Origin: a bacterium
Lineage (GTDB): Bacteria; UBA9089; CG2-30-40-21
NCBI GenBank assembly: GCA_030018795.1
Contig: JASEHA010000138.1
Span: 1-6,449 of the forward strand
Length of the DNA stretch: 6,449 bases
Direction: 5' to 3'
Part shown: positions 6,201 through 6,449 of the stretch, one piece after another
How positions within the stretch are numbered: position 1 is the first letter of the stretch
How the letters are laid out: the number at the start of each line of letters is the position of its first letter
The notes under the pieces: model-generated
What the model was told of the DNA's origin: nothing
What the model saw: only the letters and a program-made list of their open reading frames with translations
The model's database searches: none
Position numbers and translations under genes: made by a program

Positions 6201-6353
6201 CTGGCCGGAGACCTTATTCGCCAGCAGGAACATGCAGACACAGAATGGAGATGGGCTGTAGTAGATGAGAATATCTCGTCCGGGGTATATTTTTTTGTAG
6301 TGATTGATGACGAATATAGGAAAAAAGTGGGGAAGATTGTGATAATAAAGTAA
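153..6353 (+). CDS. Giant secreted modular zinc metalloprotease with FG-GAP propeller, Ig-like array and FlgD/T9SS-like C-terminal domain
   Basis: An intact 2066-residue frame without frameshift. Predicted role: extracellular or cell-surface zinc endopeptidase; the substrate is unknown. Domains by approximate residue: signal peptide 1-29; pro-region 30-136; Pro-rich linker 137-160; catalytic domain 186-444 with H363-E364-xx-H367, D373 as possible third ligand and C404-I-M406 as candidate Met-turn; Ig-like module 485-558; FN3-like module 563-661; eight FG-GAP repeats 672-1060; post-propeller segment with W1064, VWNQ (1070-1073) and NTWRAQ (1098-1103); carboxypeptidase-regulatory-like domain 1113-1195; seven Ig-like domains 1199-1841; ZU5-like domain 1842-1978; FlgD/T9SS-like tail 1979-2066. 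The start at 153 is chosen because it gives a full signal peptide with basic n-region (KRER, K12); the next Met (M22) lies inside the hydrophobic core. No clear ribosome-binding site precedes it. The frame and secretion are seen directly. Protease activity is inferred from the motif, and no exact family is assigned. Confidence 0.93.
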   Translation: MKRERYQELTIKTAIIIIAFCMLPGIAIASSNLMILNSKDIPEMRDCIARLEAKGARITHVFPPCVVIGDFSSVLPISSISAVSSIYPVSASLHEEDNHRQGCLCYYQGRVPDDVIQSVPRTSSIGIRIWNAQFDSFVPSVPPPKAPILSTEELPPPSNDCRILKKQQPLTAAPYLKAPPYGGAFYDTSVYMAGKIAVGIILPESNGNIENWTMDEVNNVISEIQAAMNWWADIEPASQLSFYYDIHTPFDGTQSVKIATEPITASNEGTWIKQVMNAIGYKDPGQGIVMDYFYYVFDYNNDIRDMLGTHWAFTIFVADSSNDKDGCFPDKGFAFAYLGGPFMVMTYDNQNYGIDNMDSVCAHETGHIFYALDEYLGASSKTERSGYLNVINSNHASNPASVPCIMKGLTSPFANHQVCCHTRGQVGLWDTDNDNIIDVLDSLPQVSLTPYSPDPTSNQLPTYTGHAMVTAVPNKNPQETPPLHDITINTISHVEYQIINNDAWSSATALDGVFDEPEEDFTFTVPTALPDGTYTFRVRAVDSAGNISNYAIDTLTIETYNHAPAPFSLIFPIDAAVIGVLKPEFDWEDTIDIDTNDVVSYTLWYAKDADFASKTEVTGLSSSRYIPSVDLDSNSTYYWKVYAVDKNGNKTWSRQIWSFSTQKITIIVEATLSCFANEIPTTPVVGDLNGDGHPEIVFGGINIYGFATSSHLYVFKKHADNQVEEVWIKSTDGNCLGVSLGDLNNDGLPEIAVYTYNQVQNSGTLSAINPDATIRWATRIPNNRTQLHTDALYQRDPSLGDVNGDGCCDVVINACDGSLWVISGKDGKELWHKEFSGNLTGYCGKTAVVDLDNDGKSEVIIASTNHFGVYRNDGSLWWQTEGCDFAIADLDGDKKPEIVVIGYVGLVQAYRYDGKIFWSCPYSLDAAGPGIADIDGDGKPEIVLPVENKYICALNGEDGSLLWKTEDLNMGGKWKNGDMVITDLDNDGLMEIVGMSQKKAIVLIDARGGKVIAKLDINIDFASMSPIVADVDNDGHAEILVPSGESSDATYRGKLIVLGDDACWKNCRKVWNQVSYYMTNIDAELLPTTDLCPWLTHNTWRAQLPEFTDGNRGVVMGMITDTQGLPVSGARVQASLNTSANGTAVSKPDGSYKIILLVPASHTVSVSADGFFPATKTDVLIVLGSITNHVDFQLEKMPDEAFSVSVLPGTYSLSIFETHLLTAEVTDKNGKKVCDGTQVIWQTDNGMVSPAISYTINGIAASTYIAPAMSGMATVTAIASSTSMPQATSQITINVGTLYRLELLPRQATVRAGETCSFTAQAYDRSWQKIPEIEYRWNLSAGMGTLFQVTGTSNTFTAAGQLGTETIVVSCPAASLTEGMTATAMINIIPGELHHIVIIPGTSSVEVGSSVELTASGYDQYNNPIPSLEYNWQIDSQHGSLSTVAGSSTRFIAGTVPGTTTIIASLGTITGYAKITIIPGRLHHIVIEPNIVRVQAQTQQVFFARGYDQYNNHLSGILFDWTVDNGLGDISSLSGTKTILTAGKFIMDGRITASSNDVSGYATVTITPGELGYFCFEHISNQQAGKEFAITITAMDKGGNIINNYNGQVILSDAINTLANFMAGTWTGTVNITMATCGTTIRAEEQDGKTGISNPFDVLPAKVSWIEIIPNYQEVMVCQTTTITAIAYDQYNNHIAEALFSWMIVPSASGSMDAGIFTAGTRTGTLSLIALSNGERATATIRIISRVVDHFEFGHIPHQIAGNGFPISITAHDRYHNLVDTFVDSVKLSDSTGSIMPQHTGVFINGLWNGTITINNLMLGLNITATSPGLSGTSNQFSALIDDDIGVSTTGSITVTFDAGAMKGTDYYPLITPDASSIHIEMADIKLHQYPWIKQMMSIGVSLVDGDKKPLAAGFDAPATMSVFCQDSLDAKKSIRLYQLDNDEWRYIPIQHRFDPINQRVWFAIPAPGTYTLTIHEAQPNLEALSVYPVPFKQASGDTHIIFKGLTEDSLILIYDLAGDLIRQQEHADTEWRWAVVDENISSGVYFFVVIDDEYRKKVGKIVIIK
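240..632 (+). other. Putative pro-region plus proline-rich linker (residues 30-160)
   Basis: The region between the signal peptide and the catalytic domain has no recognised enzyme motif. Residues 40-90 contain a segment (RLEAKGARITHVFPPCVVIG, residues 50-69) whose layout, helix then 'GA.i.hvfPP.v.iG' strand, resembles propeptide or inhibitor-I9-like folds of secreted proteases. That is my inference from pattern only. It is followed by a Cys pair (C103, C105) and a stretch rich in Pro and Ser (residues about 137-157) that looks like an unstructured linker, a plausible site for processing to the mature enzyme. Confidence 0.45.
681..706. repeat. Perfect 26-bp palindrome inside the coding sequence
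   Basis: Arm AAGGCACCACCAT (681-693) is followed without gap by its exact reverse complement ATGGTGGTGCCTT (694-706). It encodes K177-APPYGGA-F185, at the end of the linker before the catalytic domain. In RNA it could fold into a hairpin of about 11 bp with a 4-nt loop. A perfect palindrome of this length is not expected by chance in a few kilobases. Confidence 0.9.
708..1484 (+). other. Zinc metalloprotease catalytic domain, HExxHxxxxxDE type (residues about 186-444)
   Basis: The domain opens with a strand-helix unit (KIAVGIILPESNG, then ENWT and EIQAAMNWWADI). The zinc motif is H363-E364-T-G-H367-IFYAL-D373-E374-Y375. H363 and H367 would bind zinc and E364 would be the general base. D373 sits at the spacing of the third metzincin ligand (HExxHxxGxxH/D), but the usual Gly is Tyr370. 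Downstream SGYLN, then C404-I405-M406 (Met-turn candidate, 39 residues after H367), C419-C420 and RGQVGLWD complete the domain. It ends in DTDNDNIIDVLD (430-441), a DxDxDxxxDxxD calcium-loop-like motif as in thrombospondin-3 or dockerin repeats. The motif recalls M64 peptidases (HExGH......DEY) but is one residue shorter, so I do not assign it to M64. It also resembles unclassified secreted proteins annotated only as hypothetical, from my recollection of the family pattern. Confidence 0.8.
1605..2135 (+). other. Two beta-sandwich modules: Ig-like (residues 485-558) and fibronectin type III-like (563-661)
   Basis: The first module has a strand 'HVEYQI' (493-498), a central 'DGVFDEPEEDFTFTV' and the closing pattern 'DGTYTFRVRAVDSAGN', typical of bacterial Ig-like domains that describe bodily 'xVEYxxDxxxW' units. 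The second starts after NHAPAPF and shows 'KPEFDWED', 'YTLWYAKDADF', 'YYWKVYAVDKNGN' and 'IWSFST' (656-661), the alternating Trp/Tyr layout of FN3 domains with the frequent 'tYyWkV.A.D.nGn...S...FsT' ending. They most likely act as spacers or carbohydrate/protein-binding modules between the protease and the propeller. Confidence 0.65.
2166..3332 (+). repeat. Eight FG-GAP/VCBS repeats forming a beta-propeller (residues about 672-1060)
   Basis: Eight copies of a D-(L/V/I)-(N/D)-x-D-G-x-x-E-(I/V) calcium loop start at D687, D742, D801, D850, D889, D933, D983 and D1030, spaced 39-59 residues apart. Repeat 5 has Lys instead of the loop Gly (DLDGDKKPEI) and repeat 3 has CD instead of PE (DVNGDGCCDVV). 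Between loops, most units also carry a 'DG.(L/I).W' strand (for example KDGKELW, NDGSLWW, DGSLLWK), as in PQQ-type propellers. The known role of such propellers is calcium-stabilised binding of ligands or partners, as in integrin alpha chains. Here it would be an extracellular binding or scaffold domain. Confidence 0.88.
2190..2209. repeat. 20-bp inverted repeat (9-bp arms, 2-nt centre) at the start of the propeller
   Basis: CCTACTACC (2190-2198), centre CC, then GGTAGTAGG (2201-2209) are exact reverse complements. It encodes P680-TTPVVG686, immediately before the first FG-GAP calcium loop at D687. A stem of 8 bp or more could form in RNA. Confidence 0.75.
3342..3737 (+). other. Post-propeller segment and carboxypeptidase-regulatory-like domain (residues 1064-1195)
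   Basis: Directly after the last FG-GAP unit comes W1064...R.VW1071-N-Q...YY.TNIDAELLP...NTW1100-RAQ, a segment I know as a frequent companion of FG-GAP propellers in large secreted bacterial proteins; its function is unknown. Residues 1113-1195 then show 'GMITDTQGLPVSGARVQA', 'KPDGSYKI', 'HTVSVSADGFFP' and a closing 'VDFQLE'. This is the layout of the carboxypeptidase-regulatory-like (transthyretin-fold) domain, a structural beta-sandwich found in many exported proteins. The order G.v.D..G.pv.GA.V.......T..DG.Y.i......tv.vsa.Gy is well kept. Confidence 0.72.
3747..5675 (+). repeat. Array of seven Ig-like domains of two types (residues 1199-1841)
   Basis: Domain starts, approximate: 1199, 1297, 1392, 1481, 1570, 1661 and 1747, that is about 86-98 residues each. 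Type A (domains 1-4 and 6) resembles invasin/intimin-like Big domains: 'L..i.i.P....v..G....fta.gYDQYNN.i....f.W......G........F.AG...GT..i.A......a...I.PG'. The YDQYNN core is at 1418, 1507 and 1688, with a diverged YDRSWQ at 1323. Type B (domains 5 and 7) shows 'F.HI..Q.AG..F.I.ITA.D...N......V.LSD.....F..G.W.GT..I......I.A...G.SG.SN.F'. The order is A-A-A-A-B-A-B. These would form a rigid stalk that presents or anchors the N-terminal domains. Confidence 0.82.
5676..6086 (+). other. ZU5-like pre-terminal domain (residues about 1842-1978)
   Basis: A distinct domain follows the Ig array: 'GSITVTFDAGAMKGTDYYPL' then 'IGVSLVDGDKKPLAAGFDAPATMSV', 'KSIRLYQLDNDEWRYIP' and 'RVWFAIPAPGTYTLTIHEA'. 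The sequence of a 'v.vp.GA' strand, a 'dG..l..f..P.t..v' strand, a 'l.ly.ld...W..i' strand and a final 'pGtYtl' resembles the beta-rich domain (ZU5-like) commonly found just before the FlgD/T9SS-like tail in large exported proteins. I have pattern similarity only, and no autoproteolysis motif (such as HFS or HxS) is visible. Confidence 0.45.
6087..6350 (+). other. FlgD-Ig / type IX-like C-terminal sorting domain (residues 1979-2066)
   Basis: The last 88 residues read 'LSVYPVPFKQ', 'HIIFKGL', 'LILIYDLAGDLIRQ', 'EWRWAVVDEN', 'SSGVYFFVV', 'GKIVIIK'. This is the known order of the FlgD-Ig / Por secretion type A C-terminal domain (YPNPF...I.F.L...i.iYd..G..v........W.......SGvYfy.......GKi.I.K). 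In Bacteroidetes such tails direct cargo through the type IX system. In other phyla the same fold ends large exported proteins and may serve export or surface attachment. The terminal GKIVIIK is at the very C-terminus, as in intact family members. Confidence 0.78.
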
Positions 6354-6449
6354 TTACAAATGAAGAATTCAAAAGTCAGAAGCCAGAATTACTGCAGGAT
6401 AGGCTTCTATTGTCGTGTTAACCTTAATCTGTCGTATAACTATTGCATG
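6354..6449. other. Non-coding 3' flank with short heptamer-like repeat and weak inverted repeat
   Basis: After the TAA the sequence shows two near-identical heptamers, AAGTCAG (6373-6379) and AAGCCAG (6380-6386). An inverted repeat AGAAGCC (6378-6384) / GGCTTCT (6402-6408) with a 17-nt loop overlaps them. It has no T-run after it, so I do not call it a terminator. No gene start can be supported before the window ends. Confidence 0.4.

Noticed and set aside
6378..6408. Inverted repeat AGAAGCC/GGCTTCT as an intrinsic terminator of the gene
   Set aside because: The loop is 17 nt, the stem only 7 bp, and no T-run follows, so it does not meet the form of a Rho-independent terminator.
6430..6449. 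ATG at the very end (6447-6449) as the start of a next gene
   Set aside because: Only the codon itself is present, with no ribosome-binding site and no coding sequence to judge.

Overview
The window is filled almost entirely by one intact gene on the + strand (153-6353, 2066 codons). It encodes a secreted, giant, multi-domain protein that I read as a zinc metalloprotease. It begins with a Sec signal peptide. A pro-region and a proline-rich linker follow. The catalytic domain has the motif HETGHIFYALDEY, a candidate Met-turn (CIM) and a calcium-loop-like DxDxDxxxD tail. After that come an Ig-like and an FN3-like module, an eight-repeat FG-GAP/VCBS beta-propeller with a conserved-looking W..R.VWNQ tail, and a carboxypeptidase-regulatory-like (transthyretin-fold) domain. 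The C-terminal third holds seven Ig-like repeats of two types, a ZU5-like domain, and a C-terminal domain of the FlgD-Ig / type IX sorting-domain type (YPVPF ... SGVYFFV ... GKIVIIK).

Layout. Bases 1-152 are non-coding. They carry two adjacent perfect hairpins that share the pattern CAAGC-N5-GCTTG (41-57 and 71-89), then a weak promoter-like pair placed so close to the ATG that the transcript could be leaderless. No convincing Shine-Dalgarno sequence precedes the start. Bases 153-6353 are the gene. Bases 6354-6449 are non-coding, with a short heptamer-like repeat and a weak inverted repeat. No neighbouring gene is visible, so nothing can be said about an operon.

Organism. The sequence looks bacterial, with moderate GC (estimated by eye at about 45%). 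Long secreted proteins that combine FG-GAP, many Ig-like modules and a FlgD/T9SS-like tail are typical of uncultured candidate phyla known from metagenomes (for example Poribacteria-like, WOR-3-like, Desantisbacteria-like or Omnitrophica-like lineages), and also occur in Bacteroidetes-type organisms. The phylum is an inference and is not fixed by the sequence.

Most unusual points. (i) The metalloprotease motif has Asp at the third-ligand position and Tyr instead of the metzincin Gly. (ii) A perfect 26-bp palindrome lies inside the coding region at the junction of the pro-region linker and the catalytic domain, and a second, 20-bp inverted repeat lies at the start of the propeller. (iii) A pair of REP-like palindromes sits upstream. 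(iv) A very long module array ends in a sorting-type domain, suggesting export and surface attachment.
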